Positions 52,063 through 62,876 of a stretch of 64,000 nt of DNA are shown here, in pieces. The notes beneath the pieces were generated by a model. It ran no database searches. It worked only from the letters and a program-made list of their open reading frames with translations, and was not told where the DNA came from. The stretch spans positions 529,779 through 593,778 of the forward strand of contig BCJX01000014.1 in the NCBI GenBank assembly GCA_001600415.1, in the 5' to 3' direction. This stretch comes from Pascua guehoae. Taxonomy: Eukaryota > Basidiomycota > Tremellomycetes > Trichosporonales > Trichosporonaceae. Every line of letters begins with the position of its first letter. Position 1 is the stretch's first letter. The translations under genes were made by a program, and so were the position numbers.

Positions 52063-52154
52063 ACCTGGCATTATCCCACACCTGGCATTATCCCATACCT
52101 GGCACTATCCCACACCTGGCATTATCCCAAACCTGAAATTATCCCACACCTGGC
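52063..52154. repeat. 17-bp minisatellite, about 5.4 copies
   Basis: Unit acctggcattatcccac, each copy with 0-3 changes. Related to the array at 45361. Confidence 0.85.
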
Positions 52155-52203
52155 TGGCAGTGCACCACGCCCCGCCGTACTGTCGAACACGGCCCAAAAA
52201 GCT

Positions 52204-52328
52204 TCTCCGCCAGGGAGTCGAACCCTGCTCTATCGCGATCTCCAGCTGGCCGAGCTGCCGAGGTGCTGCTCGCCATCACCGGGCTCTCTGTTGAGAGGCG
52301 ATTATACTAACCGATATACTAGCGAAGA
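52204..52328 (-). tRNA. tRNA-Glu (anticodon CTC) with 54-nt intron
   Basis: Minus strand: acceptor TCTTCGC/GCGGAGA (one wobble), D arm GTAT/GTAT region as in eukaryotic Asp/Glu tRNAs, anticodon stem ATCGC/GCGAT, anticodon CTC at 52295-52293, T arm CAGGG-TTCGACT-CCCTG, discriminator A. Intron 52291-52238. TTTTT follows the 3' end. Confidence 0.85.
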
Positions 52329-54076
52329 GGTGCTGATTGCTGGCCTGCAGCTGGGTGTGGGACGACGAGGGACGCATCAGCGACATTGGGGGACGCACCA
52401 GCGACATTAGGGGTTGCACTGCGGTCTTCGAGGTGTCTCATGTCTTTGCTTTGTTTGCACCCACTGTAATAGCGCCATGAAGCCGCGCCATCCTTATACC
52501 CAAAAGGTATCCTAATACCGTCGAGAGTGGCATCTCGGCGCATTCGCTTCATGAACATGTCGCTGAGAACGCGGCTGGGAGCGTGTACTCTTACACCCAC
52601 CACCTCATCCGTCGTCCCCTGCTGCATGCACCCTCCGTCTACCGTGCCCCGCGCCTCGCACTGCACCCACTCGTGATCGAGTAGGCTTTACTTTACCGGG
52701 TGTGAGGGCTCCCCGGGGAACCCTTTCACTTCAAGCGCTCTATCAACAAGCACTGACCACCCCAACTCATTCGCAGAGACATTGTTGAAATCCGACTGAC
52801 TGGTCGCCCGTTGCCTCGAGCTGCCATCTCGTTGAGGTGCTGAAAGTCATGGGGGCGGCCTGAAACCCCACAGGTTAACCCATGTAGTCTCGGGGACAGG
52901 AACAAGGCAAACTGGGGCTCCGCAGGTGATATTGTCAACAAGGACAATGCTCAATGATGCTCAATGATTACTGCTGAGGCGGTGTACGCCATCAGACTGT
53001 GGAACACGCTACCTGAGACAACGGACAGCGGACAGAATCTGGCAACAAGGCTCGTGAGAGGCGTACTGAAGTGTGATCGTGTGACACTGTCTCGCTCGGC
53101 AGTGGGCGTAAATCCCAGAAGAGGTGAAGAGGCGCATGCCTCGGTATCCCTGCACCCCTCGCGCCTCGCGAGCCTTCCTTCATAGATTCTGTATCAGTAC
53201 AGGATGGATTTCTCACCCCGACGCCAGGAACCGCCGTTCGCTTGTGGCGTGTCTCAGGTCTTGCCCGCCTTGGCTGGCTTGGCTGGATGCCCGTCTTTGC
53301 ATTTCAGCCAGTCTGAACAGACTTTGACCTTGCACAGACCCAATTGCCCCACACCGAAGGAATGGTCACTGTCCAAAGTCAGATCTGGTCGTGTTTGCTT
53401 GGCATTGCTGACAGGGATGACATCGATCCATTCACAGCTGCCACAGTGGCCAATTGGCAGTGGACCAGACCATTTTTCCGACACTGAAACCGATCGGGCA
53501 CCTCCACATTCCGCCACGATTGTCGTCCTTTGAGCACAGCATCCGCTCTTGGTTGGAACCGATCCGCGCGAGCCGCGAGCCGCGACCCCCGGACCCGCCA
53601 TGCAGGAGTGGAATACAGTGGGCACCTTGTAAACCTCCGAGGCTTTGCAAGAAATGACAGATGACCGTGCGGGCGACTCGCAGGTCACGTTTACCCATGG
53701 TAGCGGCGAACCTTAACGAGATACCCTGCCCAAGCCCATTCATGCTTCTGTGTTTACCACCTCGCTCCCTCGTCATGTGCTGCGCTCGCACGCCCTTCGA
53801 CATGTGCCAAGCCCCTCTACGACTTTCCAAGCAAACGCCCTGCACCGCCGCTGCCCTTGGCTCCGATCCAGTCGTCCGCTTCTGCCAAGAACGCAGATAG
53901 GATCGGACGTGCGAAAGCGGGAAGGGGGTGTGGTGCGAGGAATGACCGAAAAGTACTTATAACCCCAGTGTTGACCAAGTCTGACCAGCATCCCACCGAC
54001 CTGACGCTCCGCCCCTCACCAGTTGGACGCCACCCCAGCGCACTCGAGCATTACCCGTAACGAACACCAGACCACA
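52329..54076. other. Gene-poor region and lectin promoter
   Basis: No supported gene. Contains the MITE-like copy at 53033-53194 and a TTATAA about 120 bp before the lectin ATG. Confidence 0.45.
53033..53194. mobile_element. MITE-like inverted-repeat element, copy 2 (diverged)
   Basis: Ends carry acagaatct and ggctcg(t/c)gag in inverted orientation. The interior, read on the minus strand, has gcagggataccgaggcatg, cttcacctcttctggga and gagacagtgtcac, matching the copy at 55390 over roughly 75 bp with scattered changes. Opposite orientation to that copy. Ends approximate. Confidence 0.6.
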
Positions 54077-54835
54077 ATGCTCGCCAAGACTGTCCTCGCC
54101 CTCGCCGCCTTTGTTGCCACCACCTTCGCGGCACCCTGCGAGCCCTCGTCGACCTCGTCGGAGCCGCCCTCGCCCAGCCCGACGTCGGACCCCGTCTACA
54201 CTGGTCGCCCGTTCTACTGGAACTGGAGCCTCTCCAAGTGCATGGGTGTGCAGGGGACGTACAACGGCGCTCCCGTCATCTTGTGAGTGGGCCCACTGTG
54301 GGCTGGCATCCGCAACGCATCTCCCACACAACTGCCACGAGTGTCTCAACTGACAGCCAGCCTTCCCGACTGCCTTACCCCGCCCGAGGCGCACACCTGG
54401 GACCTCGGTCCGCCCGGCACGGTGGGCCAGATCCGTCTCCACGGCACCGAGTACTGCCTCGACGCCGGTTCCTGTGAGTCACTCGTCCTGGCCGTGCAGT
54501 AGTCCAAGCCACACAGCCCCACCTTGAAATCCCCCGCCCTCTCTGGTCAGCACTGACACCACGCAGTCAACTCGCGCGGCGACGGCCGCAAGCTCCAGGT
54601 GTGGAAGTGCAACGAGTCGATCGGCCGCGCCCAGCAGTGGTGGTACCCGAACGTGGACAGCATCGAGCTCGCAGGCCCCCCTCCCCGCGCGCACTCGCCG
54701 CCGACGCGCGAGAACCTCTGCGTCGACCTCACGGACGGCAACACCAACCACGGCAACCAGCTCCAGACCTGGACGTGCTACGAGGGTAACCAGAACCAGG
54801 TCTGGGCGCTCGGCCCGTGGTGCCGCCACTGCTAG
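54077..54835 (+). CDS. Secreted ricin-B-type (beta-trefoil) lectin-like protein, paralogue
   Basis: Exons 54077-54282, 54361-54473 and 54567-54835 give 195 aa. Signal peptide MLAKTVLALAAFVATTFA, then the same CEPSSTSS start of the linker as the protein at 29855. The single beta-trefoil domain shows SKCMGVQG, EYCLDAGS, QQWWYPNV, NLCVDLTD and NQNQVWALG. Six cysteines could form disulphides, consistent with secretion. Both introns match the phase and place of those in the paralogue. It lacks the basic C-terminal tail of the other lectin and ends CRHC. Probable extracellular glycan binding; partner unknown. Confidence 0.84.
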
Positions 54836-55088
54836 AGGGTGGGTTACCCCCTTGATGCCGACAGCGACCCACACACTTTTGGCCGACCGGGCCACTTGCT
54901 GGCCTCCTGGGTGTGTGTGTCAACGCTGCGCACAAGATCTGAAGCGTGTTCTCGGGTCGCTCGAAGAAACAAGTACGACGGACAATGGATGCGAGATCGG
55001 GACGACGGGACAATGCTTCATGGACAATGGTCGCGAAATATGATCCTTATGTTTATAACGCCTTTGATGAAACTCGTGAAAACTAAGA

Positions 55089-55156
55089 CCCGCCCCCGGC
55101 GGGCCGACCCACCCTTTTAAACAACAAACCCCCAAAGCACTCTGGACGGCCCCCGC
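55089..55156. repeat. Two-block GC-palindrome repeat, copy 2
   Basis: Identical 23-base palindromic block to 17779-17801 and identical ggacggcccccgc block 55 bp later. The second block also forms a fold-back with ggggccgtcccagag at about 55182-55196. Confidence 0.7.
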
Positions 55157-55258
55157 CCCCCTCCCCCCTCCCCAGGGCAGGAGGGGCCGTCCCAGAGCCA
55201 CCCCACTTGGCAGAGTCCGTGCTGTCGGCGAGGAGCTGGCTGAGGATTAAGCGTGGTA

Positions 55259-55394
55259 CAGTGTATGTCAAAAAAGAACACGAGCAGGGTGATACTTACT
55301 TGTCTCGCGCTGCCAAGCGCTCATTTCAGCAGCACCTCGGAGCAGCACGCCACGGCATCCCTGCGTCCCTCACGTTCCTTTTTGACATACAGTG
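55259..55394. mobile_element. MITE-like inverted-repeat element, copy 3
   Basis: Terminal inverted repeats cagtgtatgtcaaaaa(a/g)gaac at both ends. The interior read on the minus strand contains gcagggatgccgtgg. About 136 bp. Its right end shares cagtg with the left end of the next copy. Confidence 0.68.
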
Positions 55395-55530
55395 TCTGAC
55401 AAACAGGTTCGTGATGGGCGCAGGGATGCCGTGGCATGCAGGTCTTCACCTCTGCTGGGATTACGAGTTCGGCAGAGAGAGAGAGACAGTGTCACCCTGC
55501 GCCCCTCACGAACCATTTTGTCAGATACTG
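55390..55530. mobile_element. MITE-like inverted-repeat element, copy 4
   Basis: About 141 bp. Left arm cagtgtctgacaaacaggtt ... gggcgcaggg; right arm is its inverted counterpart ending gtcagatactg, about 33 of 36 matching. Interior gatgccgtggcatgcag, cttcacctctgctggga and gagacagtgtcac. Confidence 0.7.
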
Positions 55531-57249
55531 TACCGGTACACTGTATCTGGTTTGAGACAACCCACTCTGATACCGGTGTCGTCGAAGGGTGGAAGTATCA
55601 CTCGGCTACATGATGGCACGATTGTTTGCAAGCCGGAAGTTCGGCGAAAACTCGGATGGCAGACCGTTTTTCCAACTTTGTTTCGTCCTCCCTTATGTGA
55701 TACCCCACTACTGCTCTCTATCCATTGACAGAATGGACCAGGGCTTGTCTGGCTCTCTAGATGTTGAGTGTCATTCGTCCCCAACAGATGGGCTGCGTTT
55801 GTGAGGGCGAGGTCGACCGCAATAGTGATGCGGTTGGGAGCCAAGTGCGATGTTGAGAGTGGATACAGGTGCGACCTGAAAGTATTGGGACTGCTACCTT
55901 GAGCTCAGTCGCTGGTAATTTGAGCGTGGACACTCTGTTCATCAATCCGATGGTGCCAGTAGGAGGAAGCCGTGCATCAGGTGGTAACTTCTCCCATATC
56001 GTAATGTTCACCATGCACATCAACGACTACAGTACAGCCTCGACACAAGGGTGGGAGATGGCACTTCCTGTGCGAGACCATGCATGCATGCGACCGAGCC
56101 TAACGTGGCATTCTCAATACTTTGAGGTTGCACCTGCATCACAAGTTGAGTAGTCGCTTGGGACTGTGCAGCCATGCCACGTTCTCTCTCCCGTCACACG
56201 TTCATCTCCAACCGGCACGAAGCAGCGGCAACATGGAGAAGCCAAGCTCTTGCCAAGAGCATCCTGCAGTCCTGTGAGATTGACATGCAACTTGTCAGTT
56301 GCCGATACGAGTCAACATCAAGACAACGATCACGTTCCTGGAGATGAGACAACCTGATATTGACTCGACAGACACTAGCGTTGGGCGAGGAGTGACATTG
56401 CAAAGAGTTTGTCGGAGCCTTCAGCGGCAAGCACCCAGTGTGTAACATGCACCGACGTCACCACGTTCGGCACGGACGGTTCACAAACGTGTTGCACAGC
56501 TTGGTCCGACACGGCACGGCCGGCGCCCGTCTTCTTGGCACATGCTATGGTGTCCTGCTATAGCCTGGTGGGTGACTCAAAGCTATTTCCGACCTGGTCG
56601 GACACGGACGCGTCACCAATGGGCAGGGGGCAAGGGGTAGCGGGTAGTGGGCAGCGGCCATCGGCCTCGGGCAAGGGGAGCCCCGTCCGCCACAGGAGGG
56701 CAAGCACAGCAAATACCACACCAGTCCAAGCCACCTGGCAAGATGTCGGAGAGTTACGCCGAGATACGCGAGCAAGTGATCCCATTGGGTTGAGAGTGGG
56801 CCAAGAAACAGAGCTGTGCGACTAACCCAGGAGATATATAGGTCGGATCAGTCGCTACCGCTTGTGCCACGTCGGCTGCATCGGCAAGAGGTCAGTCGAG
56901 TCGGTACGCTCGTGCCTGAGTGTGAATGGGCGGGGTGGGTGGGCCCCAGCACCCGGCCGGCTCTGCATAGGGGGGACGCACGTGCCTGGACGCTATCGCT
57001 TTGGATGTGGCGCCTGTGGCTGTTTGGTGCTCTGTCGGAACGTCTTTGTTGCCCTGCTCCTTCGGTCCTATGCTCCTCCATCCATCCATCTACCTTGCTT
57101 ACTCTGCGCTATGATCTTGGGACGGTCTGTGCGCGATATGCGGTGCTAACAAAAGCTGTGCATCTCTGACACGGCCACACGGATCACCGTACTAACCCAC
57201 ACTCACACTCTGACTCGGCTAGGCACTTCGGCTCGGAACGTGCAGAGCA

Positions 57250-57255
57250 TATAAA
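57250..57255 (+). promoter_or_regulatory. TATA box of SPFH gene
   Basis: TATAAA in gcatataaactacg, 111-116 bp upstream of the ATG at 57366. Confidence 0.5.
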
Positions 57256-57365
57256 CTACGCCGCTTTCTCCATGCTTCCTTTGTCTCTCCAGCAACCCAT
57301 CTCCATCGCCACTACCTTACAGCAGACACCTCGCCACTCAATTGCCAGCCCCCTTCACCCAGACC

Positions 57366-59415
57366 ATGTCCTCTTCCCTCCAAGCACCTTCAGAGTACGA
57401 CGGTGCCACGGCCGTCAACGACACTCCAGCTCTCTTCAAGCAGAGCAGCAACAACACTTACAACAACAAACAACCCTCCTTTGACAACCAGCGCCTCAAG
57501 GGCACGCCTCCCATCCAGGAGGTCGCTGCCGAGGACCTTCCATTTGTCGACTCGAGCGCATACCTCGATGTCAAGCGGTGAGTAACAGTCGTCGGAACGC
57601 GGGGCGAGCCCCGGAGGTTGCAAGCACTCCGGGCAGAGGCCCCCGCCCTCCAAAGACAATACCCCGCCCCTCATGCTCACACCGCAGCCCGCTCCTCGTC
57701 CCCATTGGCAAGGATGGCGTCTTGGGCGCCCTTCAGCAGCTCGATGCCGAGCTCGTCGCTGCCGGCCACCCGGCCCTGATCTCGAACAAGCGCCCGCACC
57801 AAGTTATCGGTCGCGAGGTCAACCCGGGCTCTTTCGGTCTTTACGAGTACGGCTCGAGCCCCGTGATTATTCTCCAACCCGGTCGCTACCCAGGCCTTCC
57901 CTTTTCCAACTGGATCGGATGCTCGTGGCAGGGCACGTACGACCTCGCCACCAACTTTCCTCCTCTGCGTGGCGACGGCCAGGGCGTCCAGGTTCCCGAC
58001 GGCGAGCTCAGCAGGCTTGGCCTGACCATTGTCCAGGTGTCGCAGAACCAGGCGGCCGTCTGTCTCGACCCTCAGATGCGCGTCTTTGTGGTCGCCGACG
58101 GCGGTTTCGTCGCAATGGCCACCTCGGGTGCCTATCGCGTGCTCGGCCTCGTCGACCAGACGCACTTGAAGGACGCCGTCGTCGACCGCTACTCGAAGCA
58201 GGTCCTCGGCCACACCCAGAGTGTACGCCTTCCCAACGGTTATGTGGCCGCAACCTTTCTCGACGTCCCCGCCAACCACGTCGTCATTCTCCAGCGCCGC
58301 AACGAGCTCTTTGAGCTCACTGCCGGCCAGCACTATCTCACTGCCGCCAGCGTCACGATTCGTGGCTTTTACACCAAGGGCGAGGTCCAGCAGGAGCTCG
58401 AGTGTGACAATATTTACACCCGCGACCAGGTTCCTGTCTGGCTCCGTCTCTACCTTCGCTACGAGCTCCAGCACCCCCTGCAGCTGGCGCGCCACGGCTA
58501 CCCGTCGCCCTTCGACGCGCTCCAGGACAAGACCCGCTCCATCCTCACGCAGATCGTCGCCCATCTCGACTATTCGACCATGGCACGCACGCGCAACGCC
58601 GCACCGGATATCCACGGCGGCCACGAAGACCACGAGGACGACGTCGGTGCCGTCTTTGTCTCGGCCGTCCGTATCCAGGCCATGGACGACCTCAAGGTCG
58701 TTGCCGCCGAGTACGGCATCAAGCTCGAAGATCTCGCCATTATTGACCGCAAGGTGGGTTTATACTCGTCCCAGTCAACCCCCAAGTGCTCACAGACAGT
58801 TCAAAGGCGAGATTGCCGCCAAGCTCGACTCTCTGACCACCCGAGCGCTCGAAGCACAGGTCGAGTCGGCCAATCTTGATCGCGAGAACGCTAACAAGAT
58901 GAGTATTGTGGAGCCCCACGGGGCCCCACGGGGACCATGGGGGGCCACGGGGTCCCGGTGGGGTTCCCGGTGGGGTCCCGGAACCCCCCAGTCACCAACT
59001 CTCTTCTTGTTCACTGCTGACCCGTCACAGGCGCAAACAGGAGGGAGAAGCGCGCGTCCTCGAGCTCTCCAACGCCATGAAGCGCGCGACGGCAGAGACA
59101 GACGCCCAGAACGTTGTCCAGGCTGCTCGTGCGCGCGCCGAGGCCCTGCGTATCCAGGCCGAGGCCGAGGCAGACGCCATCAAGCTTCGCGCCGAAGCCA
59201 ACGCCCAGGCGGTCCGCGTCCAGGCGCAGATTGATGCCGAGATCCGCGACGAGTTTGCCAGGCAGCTCGCGTCGGGCCGTATCGAGGTCGAGCGCACCCG
59301 CGCCTATGGCACCAACACGGTCTTTGCTCCCATGGACGCCCTCACCAGCGCGGGCGGTATGGTCGGCATGGGCTTTGTCAAGCCGCCCCAGAAGCCCGCT
59401 GCCCCCACCAAGTAA
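57366..59415 (+). CDS. SPFH/band-7 domain protein
   Basis: Exons 57366-57577, 57688-58753, 58800 to about 58907 and about 59041-59415 give about 586 aa. The N-terminal 70 residues are polar. Residues about 75-250 are a fungal-specific region (NPGSFGLYEYGSSPVIILQP, YRVLGLVD). A band-7-like segment follows (DNIYTRDQVPVWLRLYLRYE, HGYPSPFDALQDKTRSIL). The C-terminal part is a long Glu/Ala/Arg helix (ARARAEALRIQAEAEADAIK), typical of the coiled-coil tail of flotillin/stomatin-like oligomers. No transmembrane helix is obvious. The third intron lacks a good in-phase GT donor: GTGGAG at 58908 fits phase 0, and a GA-AG intron from 58901 with acceptor 59030 would read KMRKQEGEA. Role probably membrane microdomain scaffolding, by family. 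Confidence 0.75.
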
Positions 59416-59793
59416 CGACTGTGCAATCGCGTTGGTAACGGCCAAGACGCTTCCTACGTGCCTCTACAGCTTTAAAGTTTCTGTCCCGCGACCGAGTACA
59501 GTTTAATGCCTAGTTTTAACGAGTAGACTACAATTCTAACAACTTCAATACGACGTGGCTGGCTTTGTGTATGTATTCTCTAGACGTCTATGCAACTGAG
59601 TGACGAAGTTTCGAGGTAAGCGCAGTGAAGGTTGCTAACTCGGACAGAAGGCGCTTACTCTGACTACTTACGCCTCCTGGATACCTGCCTATCCTGACAT
59701 GGTGCTCATTCCAACTCATCTTGTTGACGATCTATAATATAGCACGAAGATGCTCGAGACAAATCATACGGAAGGTAGGTTGTTCCACAAGGG

Positions 59794-59798
<5 letters not shown>
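59416..59798. other. Intergenic after SPFH gene
   Basis: No gene seen; more A/T-rich than the rest of the window. Confidence 0.5.

Positions 59799-59832
<34 letters not shown>
59799..59832 (+). repeat. Poly-A tract of about 34 bases
   Basis: An uninterrupted A run 67 bp before the assembly gap. It could be genomic or mark a problem in the assembly. Confidence 0.85.
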
Positions 59833-59834
<2 letters not shown>

Positions 59835-59839
59835 GGGTC

Positions 59840-61215
59840 TTACCTCTTGGCGAGGCCGTATGTCTTCATTGAGTGTGCGGTGGAACCAGAAATTTTACNN
59901 NNNNNNNNNNNNNNNNNNNNNNNNNNNNNNNNNNNNNNNNNNNNNNNNNNNNNNNNNNNNNNNNNNNNNNNNNNNNNNNNNNNNNNNNNNNNNNNNNNNN
60001 NNNNNNNNNNNNNNNNNNNNNNNNNNNNNNNNNNNNNNNNNNNNNNNNNNNNNNNNNNNNNNNNNNNNNNNNNNNNNNNNNNNNNNNNNNNNNNNNNNNN
60101 NNNNNNNNNNNNNNNNNNNNNNNNNNNNNNNNNNNNNNNNNAGTGTGTGGGGAGGTGTGGGGCGTACTGCCTGTCGTTCTCTGCTTTGTCGAGGACCGCC
60201 TGCATCCAGTCGTCGACATCCTCCTCGCTCGCGAAAGCGATCACGTCGAGGTGGAGGACTGCGGCTGTCGACGCCCAACCTTCGGTGGTGCGATGATTGG
60301 GGCCTTCGAGGACGCCCCGCCTGAAGGGCACGTAGTGGACTGCGACGCAGTGGTTGAGGAATTCGCTGCGCAAGGTGAACTCGCAGTTGTTTGCGCGACA
60401 GACGGGGTCGGGGCAGAAGTAGACGATGAGAGGGTCGCCGTCTGGCTGTGGCACTTGGCGGCAGATTGCTGCGCTCTTGGCGTGTAGCTTCTTGGCGAAG
60501 CAGCGGTGCCGGTGCGCCTTGGAGGCCTCGTGATCCCCATTGTGGGGACAGCCACGGATCGTCCACAGCTCGGACGGGTCATTGCAGCAGATGAGGCAAA
60601 TGCCGTCCTGGACCGTGAGGGCTCCTCGCCCGAGAACCTGTACTTGGGGCCTGGTGCAGAGCCGGTGTGGTCGCTAGGGAGCGCCCCGTCGGGGATGATG
60701 ATGTCGGAGCGGACGCCATAGCTGGGGGCAACGACGTCGAGGACGCGGTCGGTCGCAACTTGGCGACAGGTCTCGATGGTCTCGACCGGGTCGACGACGT
60801 AACGGCCGAGGTGCGTGAAGTACGTGGCCTCCAAAGGCGTGTTGCTTTTGGCCGGACGCATGCGGTGGTAAACGAGCAGGTGCTCGCATGCCAACGCGCG
60901 CGTAGACAAGGGCCGCTGGGCGTCCTCGGGGCCGGTGTTGGAACCGACGCATTCCTTGCACTTCTTGTTACCCTTCGAGATGGCATGCTTTCCGGCCCAA
61001 ATTGCCGTGGGCGTCTGGTTGGCAACGGCCAGGTCGGCCATGCATTTGTGGACATGGGTGGCCCACAGGCATGTTCAGGGAAGGCTGGTCCGACCTGGGA
61101 GGGATAATGGTGCGCAGGTTCTGACGGCACCTGTGGCAACAACCATCGGCAGTGGGTTGGTGACCAGACCGGAACCCGAAGAGAAGCTCGTGGTCGGCCA
61201 GCGCTGCCTTGATTG
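59840..61215 (-). pseudogene. Cys/His-rich zinc-binding-like gene, frameshifted and gapped
   Basis: Three minus-strand segments look coding but lie in different frames. First, 61210-61085: KAALADHELLFGFRSGHQP then DGCCHRCRQNLRTIIPP. Second, about 61065-60625: HVHKCMADLAVANQTP, KGNKKCKECVGSN, CEHLLVYHRMRP. Third, about 60615-60142: GICLICCNDPSELWTIRGCP, RHRCFAKKLHAKSAAICRQV, YFCPDPVCRANNC, EFLNHCVAVHYVPFR. A short piece beyond the gap (MKTYGLAKR then GTAAGA) may be its next exon end. No splice pair restores frame between segments one and two, or two and three. Either a decayed gene or sequence errors near the gap. The Cys pairs suggest zinc binding, and one C2H2-like unit is visible. Family not recognised. 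Confidence 0.4.
59899..60141. other. Assembly gap, 243 N
   Basis: Unsequenced. It interrupts the minus-strand cysteine-rich gene, so the two flanks need not be truly adjacent. Confidence 0.98.
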
Positions 61216-61598
61216 CAGCTGACGAGATCACCACCCAGCAGTATGTGAATGGCTGGAGAAGGTGGGTGATCCCGCCGTCGAACCCTCTGTTTGGCGAGGA
61301 CGAGGAAGACAACGACGACCGTGGTCTGCCAAGCGGGCAAGAGCTCCAGGCTACACTGGCTGCTTTTCAAGGCGTCGAGGACGACGATGATGCCGCGCTC
61401 GACGGCCACAACGACACCAACATGGCGAATGGCACGGCAACCACCACGGCCACCACCACGGCCACCACCACGGCCACCACCACGGCGACTGGTACGGCAC
61501 CCTCCCACCACCCAGTGGAGCCGCCTCGTCGGTCCTTTGGACCGAGCCGTCCACCTGCTCACAGGCAGGGGTGGAACGGTCAATGGCCATGTCAATGA
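61209..61598 (+). other. Possible plus-strand exon with Thr-Ala repeat
   Basis: A plus-strand frame preceded by an acceptor-like ttgattgcag codes for DEITTQQYVNGWRRWVIPP, an acidic stretch and a GTATTTATTTA repeat, to a stop at 61598. It overlaps the first coding-like segment of the minus-strand gene only at its edge. Which strand is used is unclear. Confidence 0.25.
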
Positions 61599-61617
61599 AG
61601 CGCACAAGGTCGGGTGA

Positions 61618-61800
61618 CTAGTTGTGCGCTTGGCCGTCGAGGTCGTCCTCGGACGTGTCCTCGTTGGACGTGTCCTCGTCGGACGGGTCCTCGTCGGACG
61701 TGTCCTCGTCGGACGGCGATGCGGAGGGATCGTCTCCGATCCGAATCAATGCGTTGTCATCGGCGGGCGTGGTAGCGTCTTCGACGACCAATGACGTCCT
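61618..61800 (-). other. Possible minus-strand acidic C-terminus
   Basis: The minus frame reads EDATTPADDNALIRIGDDPS then a repeated SDEDTSDEDPSDEDTSNEDT to a stop at 61618, with coding-like codons. A C/G homopolymer at about 61801-61816 blocks any extension. Could be the end of a separate small gene. Confidence 0.3.
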
Positions 61801-61835
61801 CCCCCCCCCCCCCCCCAGGCCGGAGTGAGGCCGTC

Positions 61836-62876
61836 CTGGGTCCGGACGGCCCAACGGCAATGACGAGCGACGGTGGTTCGGTAGGCCGCGAAGCGCTTGC
61901 GGATGGCGACGCGCACGTCCTCGATCGGCTGGACTCGGATCAGCACCGTCCTCTCCGCTTTGACGACATGACTCTTGTCGTCCGCAAGGCGACCGACGGC
62001 CGGGACGAGAACGACCTGTCCTTGGAGTTTCACACTCCCAACTCCAAGAACGAGGACAGCACCGATCTTCCCGTTGTGCTTCGTCGTCACGAAAGCCTCA
62101 TCCTTTGCCCCGTCCTCTGGCACCTGGTTCTTGCCCAGCGTGCCAAGGCCCTTGACCACCTCAAGCCTGTCGCCGAGCTCTTGTCTCCCTCGCTCTTTGC
62201 CAACAAACACGAGCTCGGACTCCTTCAAGTTTCCGCTCAAGGGCGGCACGGTGTATCGATCGTACAGCAAGCTCGGCCGGTCCTTTGTGGCCCTTACGCC
62301 CATGTCGTTTGCAGTCTACTTGTTTGGCATTTGGGCGGTGCTCAAGTTTGACCCATACATTACAGCACCATGTCATCGGATCCGCTGTTGCGACACGGCT
62401 CAAGTGGCTCGGTGAGTTTCACGGGGCAAGGCAACCCGACTGACTTTCCAGGTAAGAGCATCAAGGAGATCCAGGCCCAGCTGCGTCACGCCCATGAAGA
62501 GCAACACGTGGACGGCATACGCCAACACTGCCGCGTAAGTCTCCCCAAGAGCGCCGTTCATGCTTGCTGACTGACTCGAAGCGCGTCTGACGTGACTGCT
62601 GCCGTGGCCGGGGGATCGACCGGGTTTGACGCACTCGGATAACCTGCCCAATGCCACGGCGCCCCGGACTGGACAAGTGCTCTCCTCGGCCAAATATCAG
62701 GAAATCTACAACCATCCGGACGGTGAGTCCACCTTGATTGCGACCCAATGCTGACTGCAGTGCGCTACATGCACGACCAGTTGTCTGCGTTTAGGTCCGA
62801 GCAACTGAAGCGTCACAACGTCGATACGGTTGCGTCATTGCCGGACGAAGAGCGGTTCGCAGTCAAGGCCAAGTAG
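61836..62876 (+). pseudogene. DUF3435/tyrosine-recombinase-like fragment, frameshifted
   Basis: Frame one (61836 to about 62224) reads GPDGPTAMTSDGG, then LRFDDMTLVV, DENDLSLEFHTPNSKNEDST and ILCPVLWHLVLAQRAKAL. This order (basic D-x-x-L strand, K/N-rich hinge, then a hydrophobic CPV-led helix) is the pattern I associate with the fungal DUF3435 family, which includes tyrosine recombinases of mobile elements. Coding then shifts to another frame (SFKFPLKGGTVYRSYSKLGR, FVALTPMSFAVYLFG) without splice sites, and later pieces (STGFDALG; YMHDQLSAFRSEQLKRHNVD) are again out of register, to a stop near 62876. Catalytic Arg/Tyr residues cannot be assigned. Identification is tentative. Confidence 0.32.

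Larger units (their letters stand above)
54836..57365. other. Gene-poor region with repeats
   Basis: 2.5 kb without a supported gene. Holds the second two-block palindrome repeat (55089-55156), a C-rich fold-back next to it (55140-55196) and two abutting MITE-like elements (55259-55530). The SPFH promoter lies at the right end. Confidence 0.45.

Noticed and set aside
55207..55728. 173-codon plus-strand frame
   Set aside because: It runs through two MITE-like elements and has no motif; explained by the repeats.
57677..58633. 318-codon minus-strand frame
   Set aside because: Shadow of the SPFH exon 2, which has intron-consistent borders on the plus strand.
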